This document shows, piece by piece, positions 46,985-57,515 of a stretch of 64,000 nt of DNA. The notes beneath the pieces are model-generated. The model saw only the letters and a list, made by a program, of their open reading frames with translations, did not search any database and was not told the origin of the DNA. Source of the stretch: Topomyia yanbarensis (lineage: Eukaryota > Arthropoda > Insecta > Diptera > Culicidae). How positions within the stretch are numbered: position 1 is the first letter of the stretch; each line of letters opens with the position of its first letter. Made by a program: the position numbers and the translations under genes. The stretch is from assembly GCF_030247195.1 (NCBI RefSeq), contig NC_080671.1:3314501-3378500 (forward strand). Direction: 5' to 3'.

Positions 46985-47425
46985 GTTTTCAGTTTGGACA
47001 AGGAAAAGTTTTTTTCAAATAACTTTTTTTCCTTTAAAGTGCCCAATTTGAACTTTTGAGGTAGGGAACATAATTACCTATGTTGGAAGAAAATTTCATT
47101 CAAATCAAAAATGGTTTTTTTGTAAATCGACTTTAAATTTTTAAAAACGATTTTTTTCAGTGTAGGAGTCAATGAAGAATTTTTTCAATATTTTAATTCG
47201 AAAATTTGACTAATTTTGTGAAAATCACTCCTACAACATTTTTTGTAGGACTTGTAATTTTTATACTAGAGCCATTTGAAGAAAATGGTAAAAAAAAGTT
47301 TGGCCCTTTTCAAAAGACAGGTTAGACCATTTTTGGAAAAACAAAGTATGCAAAGTGGCTTTTTGTGACAAAGTCTTCATGCACAGAAAGTTTCATTAAA
47401 ATCTGAGAGGGTGCCGCCAACATTT
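46985..47425 (-). repeat. Single inverted arm of the long-arm family
   Basis: Inverted relative to 39704-40245. Contains AGTTTGGACAAGGAAAAG, TGTAGGAGTCAATGAAGAA and GAAAGTTTCATTAAAATCTG and ends AGAGGGTGCCGCCAAC at about 47425, short of the GCGAAATTCGTC terminus seen at 23092. It flanks, on the left, the tandem array region that starts at 47531. Confidence 0.85.
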
Positions 47426-47850
47426 GTTCGAGTTCTTAAATAACATATTTTTATGCACCTATGTAACATAAGTTTCTGTTAAATCTATTATTCACTTCAC
47501 AGTGTAACTGCATTATGGTTTAAGTTCAAGTATTTCATCAACTTTTACTTATAGAATGTAATCTCAATTCAATTTTACGCTTCTCAATCGGAACACAATA
47601 AATTCACAACATTTGCAGCGTTTAGACGAGTTTGATTGCATGTTACATGTGCTTTTCTCTTCTACTCAATGAGCCTGTACTTTTGCACATCTGTTAGTTT
47701 GCTTTTCTATTATTGATGTATACCAAAATAGTATCGGTCAATTTATACACTTCTAATCAAGCTGCTTACATCTTTTTTTCTTTATTCAGCATGTTGTTAT
47801 TATCCTTTTATTAGTATATCTCTACTACACGCTATCTATACTCATATAGG

Positions 47851-49200
47851 TACAAACGCTCGGGGCCTTCGCGATAACACAAACCTGGCCACAAACGCGA
47901 CCATGCAATTGCAATAATCCACACTTACGCCCGCTATTTCGCCCACATGAAAAAAAACCGGTAGTTAAGTAAACGTAGCATCTTTAAACTTCCAAACGCG
48001 GTCTCAAGCATTAACCCACCACTCGCAAGATCATGAAACGGTCACGTCTGGAAGTCTTACCTCGGTCCTAGCAGTGTGGACTAATGTCTTCAGTTGAACC
48101 AATCAAAAAAGTGACGCTCATATTCACTAAACAACACGTTCCATGGTGACATGACCTGGAACTCTAGTGATATGGGAAACGGAGTCTCTTCTACCATCTG
48201 TACCATACACCAAAAATTAAGCAACAGACTCACGGTTCGCGTGCGATCAAACAAGAATACACACTACATCATTATAAAATCGAAATTATACACGTGATAA
48301 ACACGTTAATATACAAATGCTTGAGCCCTTCGCGACCATCCACTGCACCTGCGCACGCGATCTCGTAAACATGATAACATCCCGGTAATAAAGTGAATGT
48401 CTCAGCTCCTATAAATTTTCAAACGCGGTCTCAAGCGTGAACTTAAAAAATTCCCGCCGTCGCACGATCATGAATCGATCACTTCCGGATGTTTCTATCC
48501 CTGATATCAGCAGACTAGGTCCATGCCTTCAATTGGACCAATTAAAAAAAGAAAGCTCTCATATCCACTGGACACCTCGTTACATAGCGACATGATCGAG
48601 GACTCTAGTGACTTAACTTACTCCCTGTCAGAATGTGAATTGTACACCGAAAACTAACTATCAGAATGAAGGTCCGCGAGACCATCCAAGAACGCACGCG
48701 TATATAGGAATGGCCACACGGTTACAAAATCCAGTATTGTACACGCGAAGTCACATTAACGCGAGCACACGTGACAAACACGACATACGAATATACGAAC
48801 GCTTAAGCCCTTCGCGATTAACAACGCACAGCTACGTTCGCGATCGCGGAAACACCCCGGGAATAAGGAGAACGTTTTAGCACTTACGAAGTTTCAAACG
48901 CTGTCTCAAACGCGAACCTACAAACACTAGTGATACGGAAGATCTCACTCTCTTTTAGCATCTTAGCCGTACACCAAAAAATAAAGAATTAGACTCACGG
49001 TCCGCGCGCGATTATCCAAGAACACACGCGAATATACGAAAGGCACACGGTTATAAAATAGAAATTATACACGCGAAGTTACATACACGTTAGCACACGC
49101 GACTCACAAACGCACGCGCGATCGAACACGTTAACGTACAAATGTTCGAGCTCTTTGCGATGATACACGCGATCGCGAGTCCCTTCGCCCGCACATACCT
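47851..49200. repeat. Tandem array, units about 340-480 bp
   Basis: Unit starts are marked by TACAAACGCT..GGGCCTTCGCGA at 47851, TACAAATGCTTGAGCCCTTC at 48312, TACGAACGCTTAAGCCCTTC at 48794 and TACAAATGTTCGAGCTCTTT at 49137. Units measure 461, 482 and 343 bp (the third has an internal deletion), plus a partial fourth. Shared internal words in order are AAACGCGGTCTCAAGC, CGATCATGAA, CTCTAGTGA, ACACCAAAAA and ACTCACGGT. The units are rich in CGCG and CGAT words, unlike the CpG-poor surroundings. They are not protein coding. This could be a satellite, a repeated non-coding RNA unit or a repeat-bearing transposon interior. Confidence 0.85.
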
Positions 49201-49376
49201 GAACCGTACAATGAATATCACATTCAGAATCACGGCCCGCTACAATTGGCCTAAAGCAGTGTTTTAGTGGGCGACATTGCCTGTCTCGTCTGCAAGTTGT
49301 AGTGTGTGATTCTGACGGGGAGCCCTTCCGAGAACCTAGCTCTACAGCTCCAGTAGGATAACTCTCGAAAAAAAAA
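49200..49376 (-). other. Weak candidate non-coding exon
   Basis: GC-richer unique DNA next to the array. On the minus strand it runs into GGTTCAG/GTATGTGC at 49199/49198, a strong splice-donor match, so transcripts could begin here and read into the array as an intron. No start codon context or acceptor is seen. Could be chance. Confidence 0.2.
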
Positions 49377-49443
49377 TATTTCATCAACTTTTACTTATAG
49401 AATGTAATCTCAATTCAATTTCACGCTTCACAATCGGAACAAA

Positions 49444-50396
49444 GCGAATGCGCCAAGCTACAACAATTGTACCCTTGATTTTTTCTTCCGCGTGATTATT
49501 TACTTTTGTTCTGTTCGCAACCAAACTCTAAAAACAGGCCAGCAAAAACTGATTTTGTTTACATCGACACAGCTTACCGAGAAGATGAAAACAGCATTAA
49601 TACCAAATATATAAATAAAAGTGTTGCTCGCAAAACCACGGCCACTATCACGTTTTAATGAATTCATTTATTATTTAATTTGAAGCAAGCAATTTGTATA
49701 ATCTGCTTGGCCCTTTTGCAATAAGTACCGACAATCATGTCCCGACTGGATAATTCTGCGGGGATCATCGTGGTTGTAGAAAACAAGAACCAAGCACGAC
49801 ACCGACTGACCGAACCATAAGATAATGGTAATAAAAAGTCGCTTAATTTAAATTATGATTTATATTTGTTAGTGGAGATCTGTGCAAGTATCCCCCACCA
49901 CCATTTCGTTCCTAGTAGGCGACGATTAGCTAAGGCACCATCAGGAATCATCGGACGATAAAAGGGCCTAACCTAATGAAAATATGACTCAACACAAAGG
50001 AGAAAGAGCGCGGCGAGATAGTGAATGAAGAAGCAATAAATATTTTGACAGTTCTTTACGTTTAATTTTATGGCTTTTTCATCTCCGTTCGCGAATCAGC
50101 TGTTGGTGGAAATTGCTGGAGCCGAGACGGAGCAAATCAGAAACTCCTAGTGAGTGACCCCCTCTTAATCATGGGACTTCTAAACGATGACGGAAGCTGA
50201 TGATGGCAGTGATCAGTAGTTCATTTGTAGATTTTACCCGTTTCGCAGTAAATCAGTGCAACTTTTTCCCGGACGATGGTGGTTAAACGGCTATGAGCAG
50301 CGAAGCAATATTATGAAATCGGAGATAGATGGAGACTGACGCGCCACGATGAAAACTCTCAGATGGGGTTGGGGAATGGTTGTGTCGTTCTGGTGT
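49444..50396. other. Probable host flank without a gene
   Basis: Mixed-composition sequence with no repeats recognised, ending at the target site of the hAT element (TSD TACGTCGG). It continues after that element at 55401, so 50396 and 55409 were once neighbours. Confidence 0.4.
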
Positions 50397-52289
50397 TACG
50401 TCGGTAGGGCCGCCGAGAGGGGAGAGGGAACGTGGTGTTTCTTCCCGGGCCCGGAGTCCTGTAGGGGGCCCGGACTTTGAACAGAAGGAGTCATTCTGTC
50501 AAATATTTTTTCAATAATATTTTATTTGAAAATTCAATTAGTGTTTCAATGTTGGTATGATTTAATTTCCTCCAATTTCTATTAAAAAATCAATCGTACA
50601 TTATTACATTATAAAGCTTATACCGCATGAAACTAATCAAAGGAAAACTTTGAAACTTGGAACTCAAAAACGATTTTAACGCGCAGTGGGCAAAAAACAA
50701 GTTGTTTTTTTGTGAATTGTGTTTTAAAAGACTGAAATTTACTTTCTATTTTACACTTTACAACAATTATTTCATAATTTTCACTAACTATTTAAAAAAT
50801 TAAGTTAGTTAAAGTTGAAAGTTCTGGGCTCTCGAAATTGATTTTAATTCGTATTTTACTAATTAATTCGAAACTTTCAATCTGTATATGGGTTTCAAGA
50901 AAACTGTTTTTTTTAATGATTAGTACAATAGCGATTTTTTATTTTTTTCAAGACGACATGTGACTTCTATTTCTACTTATTTCAATCCGACGTGGCTGCT
51001 AAATGAATCACAAAATAATGTATTAGAAATAAGAAAAAACTCAGCAACCTTCTTTTAGAAAGCTCGACTGGTCAAATACGATTTGTGAAACTAATTCTGA
51101 ATAACTCCACAAATCAAATAAGAACATGAAAATCCACGAAGAAATCAATCCACAGTAATTTTTCGTATTTTTTGTTTAAATACGAGACCCCGACAGTTTT
51201 TGCCATTTTTAACAAGCTTTCTCAATTTAAATTAATTTTTTCATTTTTTCTTTTGTTTCATATTTGTTTTTTTTTCCATTTCATCTAAGTTTTGTATTCT
51301 TTCTATTTTCTGCTTTCAATCTTATTTTACTTTTTTTATATTTTGCCCCATATTTTTCTTTTTCTATTTTTATTTTTTTGCATTTGTCTCAATTTTTCAA
51401 TACGATTAATCTTTTAATGTTTTTTTTCCATTTTTGCTTTTTATCTATCGTTTTATTCGTTTCTTTATTTAACTCAAATTTTATTTTCTATTATATCTTT
51501 GTATTTTTTCATATCTTCCAATAAACTTATTGTATTATTTCTCATTAAATTTTTCATTATAGGTTTTTCTCATTTGCTTTTTTTTCTCTTTTTTCGTTTC
51601 AATTTTTTTTGTGTTCTGAAATTTTCTGTTCTCCATTTATCAGTTTTGAAATTTATGCTTTTCTTTTGTATGGATTTTTTCAATATTCACCCACCTTTTT
51701 ATTGGTATGTTCCATTACACTTAGCATTTTCTTTTTTTACACATTTAAATAATTTTGAATTCTTTTTTTATTTTGTTACATTTTTTGTGGATATTTTTCT
51801 TATTACTTTATTTTGATCTTTTAGTGTTTTGGGCATGTTTTCGGTTTTCCATTTTATCAAAATTTATTTTCTTCCGCATTTAATTTTTAAAGATTTGTTT
51901 ATTTATAAAATTTTCTCTTGTTTTCCTTCACGATAATTTTTGCCTGTTTTTTTCAATTTCTTCTACGATTTTCATTTCTACCCATTCAAACAATTTGGAT
52001 TTTACATGTTTTCTATGATTTCACTATTGTCTATTTTTGGGCTTGTTCCTGTTTTCTATTTTTTCTTCATTCTATTCCTGTTTTCTATTTTTTCTTCATT
52101 CTATCTCCATTTATTTTTATTTTTAATGCTTCTTTGAGCTTTTTTATTGATTTTTTATGGTTATTTTTTTATTTTTTTCATTCCATTCTTGTACTTCATC
52201 ATTTCTTTTGTTTTGAAACATTTTTAACATTTTCTTATTTCCCTGTTCTCATGCTTTCAATTTTTAAATGTGGTGCTAATTTTTGTATA

Positions 52290-53236
52290 GGGTAAGGTGG
52301 GGCAAATCCTACCTAGTAAATGGTTTTGGCTGTAAAATGCTCATTTTAAATCGGATCAAGTCGTTTTATATACCAAATTAAAGGTTAGACTCCTGGGCAA
52401 CTTTCTGTATACAGCATTTTATTTAAATCTTTGGAATATCTTGAGATACAAGCGTTTTACAAAAATGTTCATTTTTGCTGTTTTCAAAAATGGTGGGGTA
52501 AACCCGATCCCCTATGTTTTTGGTTGATTTAGTGCAGATATTGCTCAAATTTTATGGCTTTTCAATGATAAATCAATGATAGTTGTGTTATTGAATTGTA
52601 ACATGAAGAAAATGGAGTTCAATATCAATCTTGGAATGCTAAAATCACGAGCAGTAGCACGTAATGATATTCCCATTTGCATTGCAGCAATTGTTTGACG
52701 AATACTATAATCATGACGTTTTTGTGTCTTTCGTTTGTAATTATGAACCATTTTGCATAAAAATAATAAATAGTAACAATAAAAATATATATCAATTTGA
52801 TAAATAAAAATTTACTTAGCAAAAAAGCAGTCGGATTTACCCCAATATTTTGAGGTCGGATTTGCCCCACCGCGTCATTTTTCATTACGATGCAATTAAA
52901 AAATATATGAAAAAGGTTGAACTAAATTCATCTATGTACATTGTAGGACTTAAACCAAAGAATTTAAATCCACTTACATTTATTATGTAATCACTTTAAG
53001 AATCAGAAATATCCTGTAGTCAATGATGCACAAAAGTCAAATCAAAAATTGTAAAAACACACTTTTTGTCGTATGAGCATCTTAATGTAGACTAATAAAA
53101 TGCTGTCATACCACCATTATGATTATTGTCGATGCTCTACACGACAACATTGATATTAGTTCGCGTAGTACTTCTGTTTTTGGGTAACAAAGGGGGGTCG
53201 GGTTTACCCAACGGGCGGATTTGCCCCACCTTACCC
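52290..53236. mobile_element. Pogo-like MITE, 947 bp, TA target
   Basis: The ends are perfect inverted repeats over 18 bp, GGGTAAGGTGGGGCAAAT then CC, at 52290 and (inverted) from 53236. Both are flanked by TA (52288-52289 and 53237-53238). The minus strand retains the N-terminus of a pogo-type transposase (52616-52751), which ties the MITE to that branch of the Tc1/mariner superfamily. Subterminal CCCGATCCCC and GTCGGATTTGCCCC words repeat the end motif. It inserted into the T-rich tract of the hAT element. Confidence 0.88.
52616..52751 (-). pseudogene. Psq-type helix-turn-helix remnant of a pogo-like transposase
   Basis: Starts at the ATG at 52751: MVHNYKRKTQKRHDYSIRQT, then IAAMQMGISLRATARDFSIP. 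Pogo and CENP-B-related transposases begin with MVRNYKRK-type sequence followed by a psq helix-turn-helix (A..A...G.S.R.AAR.F.IP), which binds the inverted repeats. After FSIP the frame leaves any recognisable family and ends at 52545. The catalytic DDE domain is absent, so this is a deletion derivative rather than a gene. It is good evidence for the origin of the MITE. Confidence 0.75.
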
Positions 53237-54459
53237 TAATTGTTATTTTTACGACTATCTCAGTGGATCCATTTCGTTCATTTCTATATTTGTTATTGTA
53301 GTCTTGCTTTTATATTTTTGCTGTATTTATTTTTCTTCCTTTTTAATTTTTAATGTTTTCTATGTTCATGATGTTTTAGTTTTAATTTCGTTATTTACCC
53401 GTTTTTCACTATTTTACCCATTTTGTAATGTTTTTCTATTTCTGCAATGCTTTTCCAATTTTCTTTCTCATTTCCTTCGTTTAATTTGATTGTTTTAATT
53501 ATGCATTCGGTTTTATTTCGCTATTTATTAAAATTGTTTTCACACATGAAAGATTTTTTAAATTTTTATATTGTCTTAATTTTGTCCTTTTTCTATTGTT
53601 TCTCCGTTTTGGATTTTTTTTTTATTTGATATTGGCAGGTTTTGACTATTTGCATATTTTTAATCTTTTTCCGTTATTTTAATGTCATTTTGTACCTTTT
53701 TTCTTTTATTTCATGATATCTATTTATTAGTTTCTCCTCATTTGTTCCTTTTGTTATTTTTCTCTCTTTAAATTCTATTTCCATTGAATGTTCTTTTTGT
53801 TTTTATTAAAATTTATAAAATTTTCATTTTGCTACTATTTCCGCAATTTCTGCAAAATTTTAATTATGAGTTCTTCAATAATATTGCACCAAATATATAA
53901 CTAAAGAACTCGCGATATTCACCTGAATCAGTTTTCTCTGAAACTAAAAAAATCAGCAACTCTACCGAACAAATGAGAAGTTGTATTTTCAAAGACTGGC
54001 AATGTTGTAGCGCACCGACTTGGCCGAATGCGTTGATTTTTAACGAATTCTAGGTGGAACCAGACAAAGATTCGAAGAAATCCATACCGACTTCTGGATT
54101 AAATATGAAAATATTGATAAATCGGCTACTTTCAAAACCACTCCAAATTTCGAAAAGATATTTAAAAGGATTTACGATAAAAATTTGGTCGGCTTAAACT
54201 TGACGGATTTCTTTGCATGAAATTCAACAAATTCGAAAAAAAAACCTTCATTTGCCTTCGTGTAGGCTTTTTTTATTTGACATTTGCTCTTGGACAGTGG
54301 TGTCCAAGTAAGAGAAGAAACAAAGGGAATTTTGCTCGCGTATTGCTTGAATTCGAAGTACTTGCACGTCAGGTTAGTGAAACCGCTAAAAGTGACCAAA
54401 TCAACTACCACCAGCGTAAAGGTAACCGGGAGGAACAGTGGCCGATATTTTCAAGCATA

Positions 54460-54905
54460 TGAAGCTGTCGAAGATCACACAAAAATATCTGATTCGGCAG
54501 GCTTTCTGTACCTGTGGTTTGATGTGACATTTTCATTGCGACCGAGCCCGTCAACAAGGAAATTTATGTGAAAAAGTGCATGAAAATAACGTCTTTCATG
54601 AAGCAACACGATTATCCCGCGCTATTTTGTCCGAATTTTGAATTCTACCATTACGGAAAAAGGGCATGTAGTGGTATAACGCCTACAAGGATCTGGTGGC
54701 GCCCAAGGACAAGAACTCTTCCAACACACCAGAACTCGGCCCTGTCGAGGAATATTGATCCATCGTCAAGCGGAACCTGAAGAAGACTTAAAACTGTCAA
54801 AGTAAACTGTATGTGGCGAACAAATGGGACGAGGTGGTTGTACAGAATTTGATGGCAGTAATTAAATGACGCACAACCGAAAGCATAGCTGAATATTTTT
54901 CTGTA
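54460..54905 (+). pseudogene. ITm transposase C-terminal half, decayed
   Basis: Across frames the plus strand reads MKLSKITQKYLIRQAFCTCG, VNKEIYVKKCMK, FMKQHDYPALFCPNFEFYHY and GKRA, then VPKDKNSSNTPELGPVEEY and LKRNLKKT-like residues, WDEVVVQNLMAVIK and EYFSVFYAI. In the intact family the FWPDLASCHY and RPVE.YW blocks carry catalytic acids. Here the first reads FCPNFEFYHY (Asp to Asn), while the Glu pair of VEEY remains. Sequence before 54460 may include more of the N-terminal half but is too degraded. Same family as 23093-23345, related more distantly to 190-917. Confidence 0.75.
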
Positions 54906-54956
54906 TTTTATGCTATTTGAACTTAATCATTGTTGTTTGACAAAACTTTGATTATA

Positions 54957-55202
54957 GACGACGCCGGTGGTTAAGTGGTAAGCGTGACCGCTGCTCAGTC
55001 CAGTGGGTCTGGCTTCAATCCCAACCGAGGTCGTTAGGATGTTCTGAGGTGAAAACTCTGTGTCATGTCTTTATTCACAAGGGAAGTAGCGTCGTTGGTC
55101 CCGGTGTAGATAAACCGATATCTGGTTTTGGAGTCACTTCTCTTGTGTCAGTGATAGGCACACAGTGCGGACAGAGACCGACGGAAAATAAACAAAAAAA
55201 AA
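54957..55202 (+). mobile_element. tRNA-derived SINE
   Basis: The head carries RNA polymerase III promoter boxes. An A box TGGTTAAGTGG is at 54968-54978 and a B box GGCTTCAATCCC at 55011-55022, at tRNA-like spacing. The body follows to an A-rich tail (AAAATAAACAAAAAAAAA, 55186-55202). As remembered, mosquito SINEs of the Feilai type begin with a similar GACGCCGGTGGTT head. It depends on a LINE for mobility. No clear target duplication. It lies in the hAT element, downstream of the ITm relic. Confidence 0.75.
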
Positions 55203-55408
55203 TTACTGTGCCACCCTTTGAAATGATAAAAGTCATTGAAATTAACAGCACTATTCTCCTATAGTTCTCCATGAAATACATAGCTGATATTTATTTTTAA
55301 GATTTGGAGATTAACAGTTTCTGTGTTCGAAAAAACTACAATGATGGAGGGGGCCCTTATGCTAGATCCTCGAGGCTCGTAATTTCTCTCTACAGCCCTG
55401 TACGTCGG

Positions 55409-55830
55409 TAGTTATCGCGACAGACACTATTTCGATAGATGAATGAATCGAAATCAAAAAGTTGCAGCAGTTGGCAGGTGCTAAGATTCACAGTTAAGTT
55501 GGTTGAAATCAGTATGATAATAGAAACGTCTAGACGCTATTGGAATATTTTCTTAAGGAGGCGGAGGGGTGGTAAGCGTTCCAGCGTAAACATTTTCTTT
55601 TGCGAATTTTTCTAGAACTTTGCGTGAAGCGAATTGATCAAAATTTCATATAATGTCAATAACATTCTGTAATTTTTCTATGAAAAAATATCGACAAACG
55701 ACTCGATGATGAAGCTTTTTTTGGAACGTCTCTAAAAAAACATGATTTGCGGTGTTACCTGCTATTCAAAAACTGCTTAACCGATTTCTTTCAAGCTTTG
55801 CGTACACATTCTATATAAAAAACTACCTAA
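55409..55830. other. Flank without a recognised gene
   Basis: Continuation of the host-side sequence of 50396 and then AT-rich DNA. A frame from 55752 runs into the non-LTR element but its first part is not part of the retroelement protein. Confidence 0.35.
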
Positions 55831-57505
55831 CCCCTACACTGGCGACATCCGTCTCCTCTACGATATCTCACGCCGCTTTAGTGGGACAAAGATTAATGCC
55901 CGTGAAAGCCACGTCTGGACAGTTGTTAACCGACCGCGCTGACCAGCTGAAACGCTGGTTCGAACACTTTGAAAACCTTTTGCAAGTGTCGGCCACGCCA
56001 CCAACAACTCGGCATGATCCGCCAAGGATTCGATGTATTACCCGCGTCAACACCGAAGCTGCATCATTGCAAGAGATAGAAGCAGCCATCCGGAGCATGA
56101 AATCGATCGACCCCTGGATCGCATATCAGCAGAGATGCTCAAAGCTGACCCCGTAGTATCTGCACAACTGTTGCATCAATTATTCTACAATATCTGGAAC
56201 AGCGCGACTTTTCCGGTCGACTGGATGCAAGGCGTCTTAGTGAAGGTACCCAAAAAAGGTGACCTGACTATATGGGATAATTGGCGGGGCATCATGTTAC
56301 TGTGTATCGTTCTCAAAGTTCTCTGCAAAGTGATCCTGAACCGGATACAGGAGAAGATTGACGCAACTCTCCGACGGCAGCAGGCAGGATCCCGTGCCGG
56401 ACGATCCTGTGCGGACCATATTGTCACGCTCCGTATCATCCTGGAGCAAGTCAATGAATTCCAAGAGTCTTCGACCGTCTCAATCACGAAAATATGTGGG
56501 GAGCCCTGAGACGCAAGGGAGTCCCTCAGAAGATCATCGGTCTAATTGAAGCTACGAGGCATTTTCGTGCAGAATATTGCACGATGGTGTCTTGTCTGAC
56601 CCCATCCGGGTCGTGGCTGGAGTTAGGCAAGGATTTATTCTATCACCGCTACTATTCCTCATCGTAATTGACGAAATCCTGGTAGAAGCGATTGACCGTG
56701 AACCAAATCGTGGGTTGCTGTGGCAACCTATTACTATGGAGCATCTGAATAACTTTGAATTGGCTGATGACGTTGCTCTCCTAGCACAACGGCGCTCTGA
56801 CATGCAGAGTAAGCTTGATGATCTTGCCGATCGCTCCTCAAAATCAACGTCAACAAGACCAATCGTTGGATATAAACACGGTGAACCCTTCCAGCTTTAC
56901 GGTACCTGGACAAAAGCTTCGAATATCTTGGTAGCCAAATGGCGTCTGATGGAGGCACCAAGGTCGACATAGGAGCACGGATCAAGAAGGCGAGGGCTGC
57001 TTTTGCGAGTTTAAGAAATATCTGGAAAAACAATCAGATTAGTCGACACACCAAAACCCGAATATTCAACCAGAACGTGAAATCAGTACTACTATATGCC
57101 AGTGAAACCTGGTGCGTATCACTGGAGACCACGCAACGTCTGCAGGTTTTCATCAATAGATGCCTGCGGTACATAATTCGTGCATGGTGCATGGTTCACA
57201 ACTGGATCTCTAATGCTGAGCTCCATCGTCGATGTCATCAGAAGCCGATAGCGACAAGCTGATTCCGCAGGGGCGGAAACGAAATCTGCAAGCAAGTGTT
57301 AGACTGGAACCCAGCAGGACATCGCAACAGAGGCAGACCCAGACGCTCATGGCGGCGCAGCCTCAACAAGGAAATAAAAGAAGTCCACGAAAGTTTGACC
57401 TGGCAGCAGGTCAAAGCGATGGCGGGCAATCGCCCAGGATGGCGATCTTTCACAACGGCCCTTTGCACTACCAGGGGTGCGCAGGAATAAAAGTAAGTAA
57501 GTTGG
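55830..57505 (+). pseudogene. Non-LTR reverse transcriptase, RTE-like, motif A deleted
   Basis: Blocks in order are QLLTDRADQLKRWFEHFENL, then after a frameshift near 56110 ISAEMLKADPVVSAQLLHQL, NWRGIMLLCIVLKVLCKVIL and RQQAGSRAGRSCADHIVTLR. Only FDRLNHENMWGALRRKG remains of motif A: the codons for the catalytic Asp (a VFVDYEKA-type stretch) are deleted near 56475. Motif B is RQGFILSPLLF and motif C LADDVALLA. The C-terminus has VLLYASETWCVS, a HRRCH finger-like piece and RGRPRRSWRRSLNKEIKEV, a stop near 57490 and an AAGTAAGTAAG tail. 5'-truncated. The clade is not certain, but it resembles endonuclease-reverse transcriptases of mosquitoes. Confidence 0.8.
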
Positions 57506-57515
57506 AACCGGCGTC

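Larger units (their letters stand above)
47531..49443. repeat. Pair of 65-bp direct repeats around a tandem array
   Basis: TATTTCATCAACTTTTACTT and the following TATAGAATGTAATCTC-AATTCAATT, to CAATCGGAAC, occur at 47531-47595 and again at 49377-49440, with only a few differences. They bracket the tandem array 47851-49200. They lack TG...CA ends and are far too short for LTRs; they may mark a duplicated target, an ancestral unequal exchange, or the edges of a larger repeat. Confidence 0.85.
51180..53880. repeat. T-rich low-complexity tract, split by a MITE
   Basis: About 51240-52285 and 53240-53880 are strongly T-rich on the plus strand, with TTTTCTATTTTT- and TTTCATTTT-like words but no fixed period. 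TTCTATTTTTTCTTCATTCT is duplicated in tandem near 52055 and 52085. Frames on the plus strand encode Phe-Leu-Ile strings and resemble membrane segments only because of composition. It is internal to the hAT element. Confidence 0.85.
50405..55400. mobile_element. hAT-type transposon, 5.0 kb, exact 8-bp TSD
   Basis: The left end TAGGGCCGCCGAGAG and right end inverted CAGGGCTGTAGAGAG match at 11 of 15 positions and resemble the ends at 26485-31109. The duplication TACGTCGG is exact (50397-50404 and 55401-55408). The interior contains no hAT transposase. It holds a long T-rich tract, a pogo-like MITE, an ITm relic and a SINE. The intact duplication despite diverged ends suggests an old insertion in a quiet site. 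Confidence 0.88.

Noticed and set aside
47851..49200. CRISPR array
   Set aside because: Units are hundreds of bases long with no short repeat-spacer pattern, in a eukaryotic genome.
47531..49443. LTR retrotransposon bounded by the 65-bp direct repeats
   Set aside because: The repeats are far too short, have no TG...CA ends, and there is no primer-binding site, gag or pol between them.
51264..52295. Phe/Leu/Ile-rich frames that look like multi-span membrane proteins
   Set aside because: They come from T-biased low-complexity DNA inside a transposon, with no start context and no conserved motif.
54957..55030. tRNA gene
   Set aside because: A and B boxes are present, but the sequence lacks paired acceptor stems of a real tRNA and continues into a SINE body with an A-rich tail.
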